The notes below the pieces were generated by a model, which ran no database searches, had not been told where the DNA came from, and saw only the letters and a list, made by a program, of their open reading frames with translations. A stretch of 8,212 bases of DNA from Verrucomicrobiales bacterium (GTDB taxonomy: Bacteria > Verrucomicrobiota > Verrucomicrobiia > Limisphaerales > UBA1100), in assembly GCA_002719595.1 (NCBI GenBank), contig PBEJ01000002.1, positions 1 through 8,212 on the forward strand, written 5' to 3'. The position numbers were made by a program, and so were the translations under genes. This document shows, piece by piece, positions 7,616 to 8,212 of the stretch. Every line of letters starts with the position of its first letter. Positions within the stretch are counted from its first letter, which is position 1.

Positions 7616-8212
7616 AAATTGGGGGGTGGGCGCTCGCCACGCGCTCTTTCCCATTGCGATCATTTGGCACCAATTTTTAAGGTCGATCGCTCCCCGACGC
7701 TATTCTCCGTGACTTGCGGAGTTGTCGGCCTCATAGCAGGGCCGTCCAATGCTTTTTTAAACACATGGATTATTGGGTGAGGTTTATTTGCCCACACAGC
7801 CAATGGTTGCGGCCATTGACTCGCGGACCAAGCTGGGACAAGCAAGTAACTAATCATGTCCTAGCCCTTTGACAACAGGTCAGCCATCGTTTTTGACGAC
7901 GCGTTTGCCTCTGCCACGGGTCTCGCCTCTTACCCCTCAGATTACCATTTCATTTACTTTGCAGCGCTAAAGTTTTTGCTTCATCGCCACGGTTACAGAT
8001 AGTTTTCACGGCTTTCGTCTTTGGCTCGTGGCTATCCCGACACAAACCCCGGTTTTTGTTCTCCTTTCGGAGGATTTCATCCGGCTGGCCATTTCTGACC
8101 AATTTTTGGTTTCTGCCGTGCTGATCTCCCAGTAGGTAATCACTACCTATTTGGCAACTGTGTTCCGATTAGGCCCGAAGCAGGCCTAAACATCTAACTC
8201 TACCCAATTCGC
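7616..8212 (-). ncRNA. Candidate structured non-coding RNA, 5' end possibly outside the window
   Basis: This 597-nt stretch has no convincing ORF on either strand but, read on the minus strand, is dense in stems with A-rich loops. Stems seen, in plus coordinates: 8169-8175/8183-8189 (7 bp); 8133-8138/8144-8149 (6 bp); 8098-8102/8106-8110 (5 bp); CTCC-GAAA-GGAG with a GNRA loop (8061-8072); 8032-8036/7998-8002 (5 bp); 8027-8032/7986-7991 (6 bp, crossing the previous one); 7956-7960/7969-7973 (5 bp); 7831-7840/7857-7866 (10 positions, one mismatch, one G-U); 7798-7806/7813-7821 (9 bp, one G-U); 7694-7698/7724-7728 enclosing 7705-7709/7717-7721; 7656-7661/7685-7690 (6 bp). It ends at an intrinsic terminator. 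The separating A-rich single strands (GAAA, CAAAAA, GTGAAAAC) are typical of structured RNA. I could not assign it to a known family. Alternatives are a long 5' leader or 3' UTR, or a decayed region. Existence as a stable RNA is inferred, not shown. Confidence 0.5.

Noticed and set aside
7473..7673. A 66-codon minus-strand ORF crossing the terminator into the start of cysK
   Set aside because: It runs through the intrinsic terminator stem and overlaps the cysK start in another frame; composition is Pro/Arg-rich and not protein-like.
7660..7857. A 65-codon minus-strand ORF (MISYLLVPAWSAS...), preceded by an AGGAC sequence and followed by the terminator
   Set aside because: It resembles no family I know, has no domain-like pattern, and lies wholly within strong RNA stems, with its start codon in a hairpin loop. 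It remains possible but is weaker than the structured RNA reading.
7940..8036. Possible tmRNA: a crossing-helix structure followed by a short frame ending TTTAGCGCTGCAAAGTAA
   Set aside because: No tRNA-like T-arm (GGTTCRANTCC), no 3' CCA end before the terminator, and no GGNTTCGAC 5' motif. The short frame does not encode a recognisable proteolysis tag.
7980..8040. Partial resemblance to cobalamin or c-di-GMP riboswitch cores (GCCGTGAAAACTATCTGTAACC)
   Set aside because: The remaining conserved boxes are absent and the region is followed by about 400 nt of further structure and a terminator rather than a regulated gene.
7900..8160. Possible RNase P RNA: local matches GGGGTAAGAG (7929-7938), GGCAAACG near 7900-7910 and CCAAATAGG (8146-8154)
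   Set aside because: The conserved blocks are in the wrong order for RNase P RNA (CCAAATAGG comes before GGTAAGAG on the transcript), and the GAGGAAAGTCC and ACAGAA blocks are missing. The matches look like chance.

Overview
The window is about 8.2 kb of ordinary-looking bacterial chromosome. Every recognisable gene lies on the minus strand, so the biological order runs from high to low coordinates: an ORF-poor, hairpin-rich stretch ending in an intrinsic terminator, then cysK, rho, a WYL-domain regulator, smc, and the first 94 codons of a trxB-type thioredoxin reductase that runs off the left edge. I infer a member of the PVC group, most likely Verrucomicrobiota. Reasons are the Rho variants SGRTMSGGVDARAL and APPRTGKT and the GSGCAG dinucleotide-binding loop of the reductase, which I associate with that group. 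This is recognition from memory, not a database result.

Positions 1-283 hold the 5' part of trxB. Positions 351-4082 hold a full-length SMC chromosome-organisation ATPase (1243 residues) with a strong Shine-Dalgarno sequence and a perfect stem-loop directly upstream of it. Positions 4161-5177 hold a 338-residue HTH + WYL transcription factor starting 11 nt after rho stops. Positions 5189-6319 hold a short (376-residue) Rho termination factor that lacks the usual N-terminal helical domain; an in-frame stop five codons upstream shows this is not a mis-called start. The 170-nt gap before rho holds three segments that can pair in mutually exclusive ways, which could be an attenuation-type leader. 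Positions 6490-7497 hold cysK (O-acetylserine sulfhydrylase).

Positions 7616-8212 contain no convincing protein gene. Read on the minus strand, this stretch has many GC-containing stems separated by A-rich loops and ends in a classic intrinsic terminator (9-bp stem followed by TTTTT). I interpret it as the 3' part, or all, of a structured non-coding RNA of about 600 nt or more. I could not match it to tmRNA, RNase P RNA, SRP RNA, 6S RNA or a riboswitch class that I can recognise. It is the best candidate in the window for something undescribed.

Functionally the protein genes are housekeeping: sulfur assimilation (cysK), transcription termination (rho), chromosome compaction (smc) and thiol redox balance (trxB), with one ligand- or nucleic-acid-sensing WYL regulator between rho and smc. 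I saw no mobile elements, CRISPR arrays, tRNA or rRNA genes.
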